Source: BOG-908 sp963850605
GTDB taxonomy: Bacteria; Pseudomonadota; Alphaproteobacteria; Acetobacterales; Acetobacteraceae
NCBI GenBank assembly: GCA_963850605.1
Contig: CAWKLX010000006.1
Location: 186,001-250,000, forward strand
DNA length: 64,000 nucleotides
Reading direction: 5' to 3'
Under the pieces are notes generated by a model that made no database searches, was not told the DNA's origin, and saw nothing but the letters and a program-made list of their open reading frames with translations. Positions 8,725 to 17,143 of the stretch are shown here, in pieces. A program made the position numbers and the translations under genes. Each line of letters opens with the position of its first letter. Positions within the stretch are counted from its first letter, which is position 1.

Positions 8725-10181
8725 ACGTCAAGGCGGCTCTGCACCGGGATGCGCGGGCCTGGGTAGCGGCCGGTGTGGGGGCCGCGGTGCTGGGCCTGCT
8801 GTTCCGGCCGGAGATTGCAGCGGCCGTTGCGGTCTGGAACGGCTCCACGGCGTACGGGCATTGCTGGCTGGTGCTGCCGATCGCGCTATGGCTGCTCTGG
8901 GACCGCCGTGTGGCGGTTTTCCAACACCCGGCGCGGCCAGCCCCCTGGGCGGCGCTGGCGGCGATCCCGGCGCTGCTGCTGTGGGCGGCGTCCGACCTGC
9001 TGGGCATCATGGAGGGGCGGCAGGTCGCGGCCGTTCTGCTGCTGTTGGTGCTGCTGCTGGCGGTGCTCGGCCCCGCGCTGTGGTGGGCATTGTCGGCCGG
9101 TTTTCTGTATCTGCTGTTTCTGGTGCCGTTCGGCGCCTTCGTCACGCCTGTGCTGCAGCGGTACACAGCCTGGTTCATCACCGCCGGTCTGGGCCTGCTC
9201 GACATTCCTTACGACGCCAATGCGATGCAGATCACCATCCCCGAAGGTGTGTTCTACGTGGCCGAAGCCTGCGCCGGATTGCGTTTCCTGATCGCGTCGA
9301 TCGCGTTCGGCGTGCTGTACGCGGTCACCATGTTCCACTCGCCGGGGCGGCGCGCGGCGTTCATTGCGGTGGCCTGCGTCGTGCCGGTGCTGGCCAACGG
9401 CGTGCGGGGATTGGGGATCGTGGTGCTGGGACATGTGCTGGGCAGCGCGCAGGCGGGGGCGGCGGACCACCTGATCTATGGCTGGGTGTTCTTTTCCACG
9501 GTCATCGTCGTGCTCGCGCTGGCGGGCCTGCCATTTCGTCAGGCCGCCGAACGGCCTCGGCTGTCGACGGAGCCGGCGGAAGCTGCCCCATATCGCGGTC
9601 TGCGGGCTGCCGCCTGCGTGCCGGTGCTGCTGATCGCCGCCGCCGGCCCGCTGCTGGCGTCGCGGAGCGCGGCCAGCGTGGCCACGCGCGCGCCGTCCAT
9701 GCCGGGCAGCCTGGGCGGTTGCAAAGCTGGTCCACGCACCGCCTCGGGCGGCATGTCCCACGCCGCCTTCACATGCGGCGATCAAAATGTGCAGATTACC
9801 GGCACGATCCTGTCCCACACCGCCGGCCCGGCGCGTGTGCTGGCTGCCGCCCGCGAGCCGGCCATGGCTGGCCTGGGGACCGATATCGACAGCGAGGTTT
9901 GGGAGGTGCCCGACCCGATGGCGCGGCGCGGCGCACCATGGGTTGTGGCCAGGGCGCATGACACCGGGGCAGTCGCTGCCTACGCCTTCCAGGAAGGCGG
10001 TCAGCAGGGGGTGGGCACCCTCGGGGACCGGCTGCGGCTGCTGCGGGCCGTGCTGGATCGGACAGGCGACATATCGCTTGCCTGGGCGGTCCGGATCACG
10101 CCGGGGGGTCAGGCCGCCGACCCGTTGCTCCACGATGTGTTGGCGCAGTTGTCCGGTCATCACGCAGGATCGCTGCCCTGA
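8721..10181 (+). CDS. xrtA: Exosortase A fused to EpsI domain
   Basis: 486-residue polytopic membrane protein. Residues 1 to about 290 form the exosortase with many transmembrane helices and the Cys-Arg-His catalytic set: Cys184 in 'VAEACAGLRFL', Arg229 in 'LANGVRGLGIVVLGH' and His250 in 'ADHLIYGW'. Residues about 300-486 form an EpsI-type periplasmic domain after one further helix. Exosortases cleave the C-terminal PEP-CTERM sorting signal of secreted proteins and couple them to surface polysaccharide export. In many loci EpsI is a separate gene, so this is the fused form. The start overlaps the FemAB stop. The 3' end runs 86 bp into the convergent acyltransferase gene. Confidence 0.92.
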   Translation: MNVKAALHRDARAWVAAGVGAAVLGLLFRPEIAAAVAVWNGSTAYGHCWLVLPIALWLLWDRRVAVFQHPARPAPWAALAAIPALLLWAASDLLGIMEGRQVAAVLLLLVLLLAVLGPALWWALSAGFLYLLFLVPFGAFVTPVLQRYTAWFITAGLGLLDIPYDANAMQITIPEGVFYVAEACAGLRFLIASIAFGVLYAVTMFHSPGRRAAFIAVACVVPVLANGVRGLGIVVLGHVLGSAQAGAADHLIYGWVFFSTVIVVLALAGLPFRQAAERPRLSTEPAEAAPYRGLRAAACVPVLLIAAAGPLLASRSAASVATRAPSMPGSLGGCKAGPRTASGGMSHAAFTCGDQNVQITGTILSHTAGPARVLAAAREPAMAGLGTDIDSEVWEVPDPMARRGAPWVVARAHDTGAVAAYAFQEGGQQGVGTLGDRLRLLRAVLDRTGDISLAWAVRITPGGQAADPLLHDVLAQLSGHHAGSLP

Positions 10182-11196
10182 CCAGCCCGGCCCCCCGGCG
10201 CGCGCGCGCGGCAAGACCGCTGCCGGACCAAGGGCGATACAACGTGGCCCAATGCAGGTTCTCGCCGCCGCGCGCCAGCGCCAGCTTGTAGCGGTCCGCC
10301 CCGGCCAGCAGGTCGTAGCGGTGCGCGCCGGATGCCGCGTAGTGCGCGATGGCCAGCGCATGCGACACGAGACCCGGCTTTTCACGCGGGCGGGACGGGT
10401 CGTACGAAAAGCCGCTCTGGTAGCTGAGCACATCTCCGTCCCGAACGAACACGTAGAGCAGCCCTACCACACGATCGCCGGCGGAGACGCGCAGCACATC
10501 GACCTGTCCCTCCGCCCAGCCGCGCGCGATCAGCGTCTGGTGGAAGCGTCGCATCTCGACCGTTGCGAACGCGCCCGGCTGGCCACGCGCGGTCCAGCTC
10601 GCCTGGTGCAGCGCGCAGAGTTCAGCAAACCATCCCAGCGCCTGGTCCAGCGAGCGCGCCGGCGCCAGGACGAGGTCGGGTCCGTAGGCGCGCTGCGACC
10701 GCTTGATCTGCGCGCGCGTGCCGGGGCTGAGCGTGTCCAGGTAAGGGCGGGGTTCAAGCTGGACGCTGGGTGCCCAGCGTGTCTGTTCGACGAGCAGCCA
10801 GCCGGCGCCGGATGCAGCGTCCCGCACCGCGTCGCCAACCCCTGCCAGCCGGATCGGGGAGGTGCGGGCGATCTGCGCCAGCGCCGCCTCCGTGGGGTCG
10901 GTGGCGCCGCGCCGGACCAGCAGGCCGTTATGCTCGATGAACGGCGCATCCAGCGCGGGCATGCCGGTCTGATTGAGCCAGAATTTGCCGGCGGCTTTCC
11001 CGAGCAAGCCCAGAGCGACGTCGCATCCGTCCTGGGTCACGCTCAGCAGGTGCGCGCCTGCAAATCGTTCCTCGGCTAGGCAGCCCAAAAATGTCCAGCT
11101 TCGGAAAAAGCCGCCGTCGGCCTGCGCCTCCAGCGCCCGCCATCGCGTCCCGAGCATGTCCAGGCCGCCGACCGGCTCGAGTTTGATGCGCAGCAC
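10096..11196 (-). CDS. BioF2/FemAB-like GNAT acyltransferase
   Basis: About 366 residues, cytoplasmic, resembling CelD/BcsL 'BioF2-like' acetyltransferases. It opens with 'WRALEAQADGGFFRSWTFLG' and contains 'LSPGTRAQIKRSQRAYG', 'WTARGQPGAFATVEMRRFH', 'GDRVVGLLYVFVRDGDVLS' and 'YDLLAGADRYKLALARG', the signature layout of the family. I use GTG 11196, just ahead of the conserved start region; the frame itself is open to 11499. The last ~28 codons overlap the 3' end of xrtA on the other strand and look low-complexity (Arg/Ala/Gly), so the natural C-terminus may lie near 10165 if the GC-rich run there carries an indel. It is one of three acyltransferase-like genes in the locus and probably modifies EPS. 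Confidence 0.78.
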   Translation of the reverse strand: MLRIKLEPVGGLDMLGTRWRALEAQADGGFFRSWTFLGCLAEERFAGAHLLSVTQDGCDVALGLLGKAAGKFWLNQTGMPALDAPFIEHNGLLVRRGATDPTEAALAQIARTSPIRLAGVGDAVRDAASGAGWLLVEQTRWAPSVQLEPRPYLDTLSPGTRAQIKRSQRAYGPDLVLAPARSLDQALGWFAELCALHQASWTARGQPGAFATVEMRRFHQTLIARGWAEGQVDVLRVSAGDRVVGLLYVFVRDGDVLSYQSGFSYDPSRPREKPGLVSHALAIAHYAASGAHRYDLLAGADRYKLALARGGENLHWATLYRPWSGSGLAARARRGAGLVRAAILRDDRTTAPTHRGATGRRPDPPA

Positions 11197-11268
11197 GGCC
11201 CGGTGTGTAACGCCTGCACCGCCCCGTGTCTGTATGACGGCGGCGAACCACCCTGGATTGCCGGACCC

Positions 11269-12010
11269 ATGTCGCTGGCCGATTTGCCGACCCTGTTCGT
11301 GGTGCCGCCGCTGAATTGCCTGGTGGCCGCCTGTGCTGGCGCGGTGCTGAAGCAAAGGCGGGCCGGGCGCGTGTTGCTGGCCGTGGGCCTGACTCGGCCT
11401 GGCCGTGCTGTCCATGCCGTTGGTGTCTGGCACGTTACGGGTCGGGCTGGAACGCGGGCTTCCGACCGCCGTGGATCGCGGCGACCCACCCGGCGCCATC
11501 GTGGTGCTGAGCGGCGACGCGCGCGAGGTGTTGGATGCGGGGATCGGCGGCTATGATGTGGGCCACCTGACGCTGGAGCGCGAGCGGCAAGGGGCGGCGC
11601 TGGCGCGGGCAACCGGTCTGCCGGTTCTGGTGACCGGCGGCATCCTGAAACCCGGGGCGCCGAGCCTCGCCGCGCTGATGGACCGCAGTCTTCGCCGCGA
11701 TTTCGCGATCGCGCCACGCTGGCTGGAGCAGCGGGCGCAGGACACGTGGCAGAACGCCGCCTACTCGGCGGATGTGCTGCGCCGGGATGGGGTACGGAGT
11801 GTGTATGTCGTCACCCACGCCTGGCATATGCGGCGGTCGCTGATCGCGTTCCGCGCCGCAGGGCTGCACGCCGTGGCGGCGCCCGTGCCGGCCTCGCCCG
11901 CGCCGCGACTGCGCCTGTCCGAGCTGGTGCCGCGCGTCTCGGCCTGGCAGGAGAGTTTTTACGCGCTGCACGAATGGATTGGCTGCGCCTGGTACGGGCT
12001 GCATGTCTGA
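11269..12010 (+). pseudogene. YdcF/DUF218 family protein, split by a +1 frameshift near 11392
   Basis: The N-terminal membrane part reads from ATG 11269 (MSLADLPTLFVVPPLNCLVA, first helix with the family's PPLN) to 'VLLAVGL' at about 11391. The remainder continues one frame over as 'LGLAVLSMPLVS' and then the DUF218 domain: 'GAIVVLSGDAREV', 'LVTGGILKPG', 'DTWQNAAYSADVL', 'VYVVTHAWHMRRS'. Dropping one base (A at 11392) restores a continuous protein of about 246 residues. If the shift is real, only a truncated product from GTG 11405 could be made. YdcF proteins are SAM-binding or envelope-associated with unclear function; here the gene sits inside the EPS locus. The stop overlaps the next gene's ATG at 12003. 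Confidence 0.8.
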
Positions 12011-13055
12011 AGCGGCGGTGCGCGCCGAACTCGTCGCCTTGGACGCGCTGCCCGATGCGGCGAGGGCGCTGTTCGGTGGGGATGCGTTCTCCACCCCAGC
12101 CTGGTACGACAGCGTCGCGCGCACCGCGTTGCCGGCCTGCGCGCGAGCCTGCGCGATCGTCGTCTGGCGAGCCGGCGACGTCCTGGGCGTCGTGCCGGTT
12201 TGCCAGGATGCAGGCGGGCTTTCCGCCTTGACCACGCCATATACGGTGCGCTGGGGACCGCTGTTCCGCCCCGGCCTAGCGGCCGAGGAGGTCGGTATGG
12301 TCGGCCAGGCATGCGGGCGGCTTTGGCGGCACTGGCCGTTGACCCGCCTCGATGCAATCGCGGCCGAAGCGGCGTGGCTGCCGCCGTTCCTGGCCGGGGC
12401 GCGGCGTGCCGGGCTGGTGGCCTTGCGTTTCGACCATTTCGGCAACTGGCATGGCGACGTGTCGGGACTGGATTGGGAACATTATCTGGCAACACGGCCG
12501 GGAGCCTTGCGCAGCACGTTTCGCCGGCGCAGCAAGATGTTTGCGGCTCCGGGCGCCTTCTTGCTGGTGACGGGGCGTGAAGGGCTGGACGCGGCGCTGG
12601 CCGCCTATGCGCGCGTATATGCGGCAAGCTGGAAGCAGCCCGAGCCATATCCGGCGTTCAACGCGGCTTTGATGCGGGGGGCAGCGCAGGATGGCAGCCT
12701 ACGCCTGGGCGTTCTGCGCCTGGATGGCGCGCCAGTGGCCGCGCAGTTCTGGCTGGTCCATGGCGGCTGGGCGGGGGTCCAGAAATTGGCCCATGACGAG
12801 GCCTTCAAGGCGCTGGCCCCTGGCACCGTGTTGACCGGGCTGATGCTGCGCCACTTGCTGGACCGCGAGCACGTGCACGAGATCGATTTCGGGCGGGGCG
12901 ACGACGCCTACAAGCACGACTGGGCCAAGCTACGGCGCCAGCGCATCGGCGTGGTGCTGGCCGCCCCCTGGCGCGCGCGGGGGCTCTTGGCAATCGCGAG
13001 GCATGGTTCGGGACGTCTGCGACATAAGTTTCGAAGAGCCGGCCATCACGCATGA
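12003..13055 (+). CDS. BioF2-like GNAT acyltransferase
   Basis: 350-residue member of the same broad family as the gene at 10096-11196. Key segments: 'GDAFSTPAWYDSVARTALP' near the N-terminus, 'EHYLATRPGALRSTFRRRS' in the middle, 'ASWKQPEPYPAFNAALMRG', 'GAPVAAQFWLVHGGWAGVQ', and 'HEIDFGRGDDAYKHDWAKL' at the acyl-CoA/ligand end. ATG 12003 is chosen because it overlaps the YdcF stop and begins the recognisable domain; eight more codons are open upstream. A role in acylating EPS or a lipid-linked sugar is inferred from family and context only. Confidence 0.8.
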   Translation: MSEAAVRAELVALDALPDAARALFGGDAFSTPAWYDSVARTALPACARACAIVVWRAGDVLGVVPVCQDAGGLSALTTPYTVRWGPLFRPGLAAEEVGMVGQACGRLWRHWPLTRLDAIAAEAAWLPPFLAGARRAGLVALRFDHFGNWHGDVSGLDWEHYLATRPGALRSTFRRRSKMFAAPGAFLLVTGREGLDAALAAYARVYAASWKQPEPYPAFNAALMRGAAQDGSLRLGVLRLDGAPVAAQFWLVHGGWAGVQKLAHDEAFKALAPGTVLTGLMLRHLLDREHVHEIDFGRGDDAYKHDWAKLRRQRIGVVLAAPWRARGLLAIARHGSGRLRHKFRRAGHHA

Positions 13056-13097
13056 GACTGCCGGGGAGAGGGCAAAGACCTCTCCCCGGTCGTGGCT

Positions 13098-13523
13098 TTA
13101 CGCCGCCTTTGGCATCAGGACGGTGTCGATGACGTGGATGACGCCGTTCGAGCAACCGATATCGGCCTTGGTGACGTGGGCACCGTTGACGGTCACACCG
13201 TGCGTGCCGTCCACGTGCAGCGCCTCGCCGCCCGCCGAATGCGGGGTCAGCGTCTTGCCCGTCACATCGGCGGCCATCACCTTGCCGGGCATGACGTGCA
13301 GCATCAGGATCTTGGTGAGCTTGTCCTTGCTGGCGGGCTTGACGAGTTCATCCACTGTGCCGGCCGGCAGTTTCGCGAAGGCGTCGTCGGATGGCGCGAA
13401 TACGGTGAACGGGCCGGCGCCCTTCAGCGTGGCGCCAAGGCCGGCCGCAGTCACGGCGGCGACGAGCGTCTTGAACGAGCCGGCCGCGACCGCGGTGTCG
13501 ACGATGTCATGTGTCTCGGACAT
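13098..13523 (-). CDS. Fasciclin (FAS1) domain protein
   Basis: 141-residue single FAS1 domain. Motifs: 'SFKTLVAAVTAAGL', 'GPFTVFAPSDDAFAKLP' (FAS1 H1-like 'FAPTDdAF'), 'LMLHVMPGKVMAADV' and 'GVIHVIDTVLMPK' (the H2 'vIHvID' box). FAS1 domains mediate adhesion and surface or protein contacts. No signal peptide is evident from ATG 13523, which has an AGAAGGA ribosome site a few bases upstream, so secretion would need another route. It lies convergent to the acyltransferase at 12003-13055. Confidence 0.92.
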   Translation of the reverse strand: MSETHDIVDTAVAAGSFKTLVAAVTAAGLGATLKGAGPFTVFAPSDDAFAKLPAGTVDELVKPASKDKLTKILMLHVMPGKVMAADVTGKTLTPHSAGGEALHVDGTHGVTVNGAHVTKADIGCSNGVIHVIDTVLMPKAA

Positions 13524-13845
13524 TGGGAAATCCTTCTGGGGCGTGGTGCCCCGCGCTGCCGAACCTGGCGGCATGGCGGAAGGTGGGACGGAGAGCCGAT
13601 CCAGCAATACAAATATTTCCAGATATATATTCGCGGGCCACCTTGTAATTGATTGGCCCGAGGAGGTTCTACGGTTCGTATTCGTGTCTTGACATTTTCG
13701 CAGGCCAAGTATTGAGGCAGGTCCTGTGCTCGACAAATATTGCAGAGCATCATCCGATCGAACGGAATCGTTCGGTCGAATAAAGATGTTCGCCACGACA
13801 ATGAACCAGAGCTTCGTCGGTGAGCCGATGCGAACGGATCATGCG
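13524..13845. other. Gene-poor spacer with repeat copy A
   Basis: About 320 bp without a gene. The left part (13524-13740) is AT-richer near 13600-13640 and should hold the promoter of the leftward fasciclin gene. The right part is copy A of the interspersed palindromic element, which ends at the stop codon of the sugar transferase. Confidence 0.6.
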
Positions 13846-13848
13846 CTA
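13744..13848 (+). repeat. Interspersed MITE-like palindromic repeat, copy A
   Basis: About 105 bp beginning AGAGCATCATCCGATCGAAC and ending GCGAACGGATCATGCGCT. An internal near-palindrome (13752-13785) pairs ATCCGATCGAACG with CGTTCGGTCGAAT. The same element recurs at 35574-35677 (reverse orientation), 50265-50376, and partly at 49677-49722. It abuts the stop codon of the sugar transferase at 13846 and may add a transcription terminator hairpin. Confidence 0.85.
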
Positions 13849-15031
13849 AATCAGGGCATCCAGGGGTTTGAGCACCCTGTCCCAGGCGTAACCGCGTTCC
13901 ATGGCGGCGCGGGCCGCGCTGCCGAGCGCGGGTTCCTGGCCACCCACGATTTGGGTGATGGCTTTGGCGAAGGCGGCCGGGGTGTCGGCAACCAGCAGGT
14001 CCGTCCCAGCAGCGGCGCGGACGCCTTCGAAAGCCGCCGGGGTGGCCACGATCGGGCGGCCCATGGCGGCTGCCTCCAGCACCTTGTTCTGGATGCCGCG
14101 GGCGATGCGCAACGGGCACACCACAACATCGGCATGGGTGACGTAGGGCCGCACGTCGTCCACCCGGCCGGTCACGTGCACGCCCGGCAGGGCGGCCAGC
14201 GCGCGCACATCCGGGCCCGGGTTGGCGCCCACGATCCAAAAGCGGGCTTTCTCGAATGTCCCGCGGATGGCCGGCATGGTCTCGCGGGCAAACCAGGTGA
14301 CGGCATCTGCATTCGGCCAGTAATCCATGGTGCCCGTAAAGACCAGGTTCGGGCCGGTGTGGTCACCGAATGGCCAGGGGTGAGTCTGGGCAGGCGAGAA
14401 CCGGTCCAGATCGACACCGTTTTCCACCGCGCTGACGCGGCCGGCGACTTCGGGGGCGAGCGTGCGGAAGCGGGCGGCTTCAGGTTCGGAGACGAACAGC
14501 GTGTGATCGCAGGCGGCCGTGGCGTGGCGTTCGTAGCGCAGGAGGTTGCGGGCTTCGCGGGCCCAGATGGCGCGCATCGGATAGTGTGATGTGGTCGCGT
14601 ATTCGGCCCATTTTTCCAGAATCGATGTCGATCGCATCGAGGATCTTTCGGCCTGGCGCGGCCAGCGCATAGGGCGCCATCGCGACGGAGTAGATATACG
14701 TCGTCTGCGCGCCGGTTTGTGCACGCGTCCTGTCGAACCAGCGTTGCAGGTGGCGGGAAAAATAGAAGTCGGGCATCAGCGGCCGGTTCGGCCGAGCGCG
14801 TAGCAGGGCGCTTAGTTTCTGCACGTGGCGATTGATCGGAAAGGCGCCGATTGTGGCGCAGAATTCGCGCATCGGCGCGGTATTCGCCATGTCGGCCGGG
14901 TCGTCGATAACGCAACCAAAATGAATGCGATATCGCCGTGCCAGGTGGCGGATGATGTGCCAGCCGCGGATTTTTTCGCCCTTGTTGGGCGGGTAGAGCA
15001 CGCGGTGGCTGAGAAAGATGAGGTCATCCAT
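13846..15031 (-). pseudogene. PEP-CTERM/XrtA-type sugar transferase (TIGR03087-like), frameshifted near 14617
   Basis: GT4-type glycosyltransferase in two frames. The 5' part from ATG 15031 has the subfamily start 'LIFLSHRVLYPPNKGEKIRGW' and runs to 'ILDAIDIDS'. The rest continues in the neighbouring frame with 'EKWAEYATTSHYPMRAIWAR', 'HTLFVSEPEAARF', 'NLVFTGTMDYWPNADAVTWF' and the donor-sugar region 'ADVVVCPLRIARGIQNKVLEA'. Removing one base in GATTCTGGAAAAATGG joins them as IDIDSEKW, which fits the family's conserved 'DxDSxKW'. The full product would be about 394 residues and would add sugars during EPS synthesis. Either the assembly has an extra base or the gene is recently inactivated. 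Confidence 0.85.
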
Positions 15032-15318
15032 GGCCGCTCTATGCACCATCGCGCGGCCATGTGCACGCTGCTGTATTCGCGGCAGGCCATGTCACGCGTG
15101 ATGACTCTCGCCAGTCGCCCACGGCATTGTTCCTCGCCTGCACGGTTTCCTTTCGTCGTCAGGATTGGCGTCCAGCATCTTCCTCCGTGTCATGCAAATG
15201 ACTCTGGTTTCGCCAATGGTTCCCATGCACAGTGACCAAACGGAGCGGCCTCGGGCGACGCACCCGATATCAGCGCCGCAGAATCTGCGGCCGAGTGCCG
15301 CCAATAAGGGGCACGTCC

Positions 15319-17121
15319 ATGGCCATTCACGACATTACGGGCAAGATCACGCACAGTGTGACACTCGGGTCCGCACAATACGGCAGCCAGGTCAGGGTTC
15401 TCGAAACCGGCTCGGTCGCGCCCTCCGCCTATGGCGCGGCCGCGGTCATCGTGCCTGGGGCGCTTACGCAGGCCTACCTTAACAATGTGGGCCGGTTGGT
15501 TGGCGGCGTCGGCGCCTCCAGCGGAACCAATCTCAGGGGCGGGACTGGACTCGCTTTCTCAGGGTCCGGTCAGGCCGACAACGAAGGCTTCGTGAGTGGC
15601 GGCGTGGGCGGCAGCAGCACCGGCACGGGCGGCCATGGCGGGGCAGGCGTGACCCTGTCTGCGCACGCCAGGATCTTCAGTGACGGCGTCATCTCCGGCG
15701 GCACCGGCGGCTACGGCGTGACACTCGGCGGCACGGGTGGGACCGGCGTCTTGTTGGATGGCGGCACGCTCAGCACGGCGGGCCTGGTCAGCGGGGGTAT
15801 GGGCGGCCAGGGCGCCTTGTTCAGCAACGTGTACGGCATGGGCGGCAGTGGCGGCGCCGGCGTGTTCGCAGCCGTCACCTCAGCGGTCAGCAATACCGGA
15901 ACGATCGCGGGCGGTTCGGGCGGCGTCGGGTATCGCGGCGGCCAGGCGGGCGGCCCCACCTACGGGAACGGTCACGCCGGCGCGGGTGTCATTTTCGCCG
16001 CTGGCGGAATTCTGCTCAACGACGGATTGATCACCGCGGGCAGCATCGGGTTCGGTACGCTGACCGGCGCCAATGGCGTCAATTTCGCCGGCAGCGGCAC
16101 GATCACCAATGCCGGCACGATCACTGGCGGTGCAGGCAGCTATTATTTCTCGGAAGACGGCGCCGGCGGGTTTGCGGGCGGCGTGGGGATCAACTTCACC
16201 GGTATCGGAACCGTCACCAATTCCGGGGTCATCGCCGGCGGCACGGGCGGTGTCAGCGGCTACTCGCTCGCCCCATCCAGTCACGGCGGAGCCGGCGGCG
16301 CGGGCATCAACCTCGCTTCCGCCGCGGACCTCGTCAACCACGGCACCATCGCAGGTGGCACGGGCGGCGGCACCACATACGGGTCACGGTACACGCAGGT
16401 GGGTGGCACGGGGGGCACTGGTGCAAACGTGCTGTCCGGAAGCGGGCTGCTGACGAACGAGGGTGTGGTCGCAGGCGGCACAGGCGGCAGCGGACAGTTG
16501 CAGCGTGGCGGCACAGGCGGTGTGGGCGTCTCGTTGACCGGCGGCGGCGTGGCCAACAACGCGGGCACCATTACCGGCGGTGCCGGCGGGTACACCTCGG
16601 ACGCGCACGCTGGTGGCACGGGCGGGGTTGGCGTCTATATCAGCAACGGAACGCTCGACGATGGGGGCACAATTTCAGGTGGCGCCGGCGGGTTCGGCAC
16701 GACCGGCAAGGGTGCGGCCGGCGAGGCGGTCCGCTTCGGCACAGGCGGCGGCACGCTGATCCTGGAACACGCAGCCATCCTGAACGGCGCCATCGGCGGC
16801 TGGGCGGCCGGCGACACGGTCGATCTGCGCACCGTGCACGCCACCACGCTCGCCTATGCCGCCGGCACGTTGACGCTCTACGGTGCAAACCATGCCGTCG
16901 TGGACACGCTCGGCTTCCAGGGATCGCTTTCGGCCGCCAATTTCGCGCTCGGCGCGGACGGCCATGGCGGCACCGACATCACCGACCCGTCAGGCGTGCT
17001 TCTGCCGTCGGTGGACGTGCGGAGCCATGTCCGCGTGGCTGCCACCTACACGTGGCACGGTGCCGAGCACGAGGCGGTCATCATAAACCCGCCTGACGAA
17101 CACGTGATTTTTGGCACGTAA
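15319..17121 (+). CDS. Glycine-rich beta-repeat surface protein
   Basis: 600 residues. The N-terminus (MAIHDITGKITHSVTLGSAQ) lacks a classical signal peptide. Residues about 85-460 contain eleven degenerate units of 30-42 residues, each with a core like 'N-x-G-T-I-x-G-G-T-G-G' at residues about 88, 122, 153, 192, 234, 264, 302, 341, 380, 414 and 448. The C-terminal region has 'AAGDTVDLRTV', 'YAAGTLTLYG', 'GHGGTDITD', typical of beta-solenoid repeat proteins exported by type I systems or as adhesins. ATG 15319 follows an AAGGGG ribosome site; the frame is open from 15232. No PEP-CTERM anchor is present at the C-terminus. The 287-bp region upstream (15032-15318) must hold its promoter. Function is inferred to be adhesion or matrix. 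Confidence 0.8.
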   Translation: MAIHDITGKITHSVTLGSAQYGSQVRVLETGSVAPSAYGAAAVIVPGALTQAYLNNVGRLVGGVGASSGTNLRGGTGLAFSGSGQADNEGFVSGGVGGSSTGTGGHGGAGVTLSAHARIFSDGVISGGTGGYGVTLGGTGGTGVLLDGGTLSTAGLVSGGMGGQGALFSNVYGMGGSGGAGVFAAVTSAVSNTGTIAGGSGGVGYRGGQAGGPTYGNGHAGAGVIFAAGGILLNDGLITAGSIGFGTLTGANGVNFAGSGTITNAGTITGGAGSYYFSEDGAGGFAGGVGINFTGIGTVTNSGVIAGGTGGVSGYSLAPSSHGGAGGAGINLASAADLVNHGTIAGGTGGGTTYGSRYTQVGGTGGTGANVLSGSGLLTNEGVVAGGTGGSGQLQRGGTGGVGVSLTGGGVANNAGTITGGAGGYTSDAHAGGTGGVGVYISNGTLDDGGTISGGAGGFGTTGKGAAGEAVRFGTGGGTLILEHAAILNGAIGGWAAGDTVDLRTVHATTLAYAAGTLTLYGANHAVVDTLGFQGSLSAANFALGADGHGGTDITDPSGVLLPSVDVRSHVRVAATYTWHGAEHEAVIINPPDEHVIFGT

Positions 17122-17143
17122 GGCGGGCTGCGAGCCGTCCACC

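Noticed and set aside
15711..16953. Pro-rich minus-strand open frames
   Set aside because: They are antisense reflections of the glycine-rich gene (Gly codons read backwards as Pro/Ala) and have no ribosome sites.
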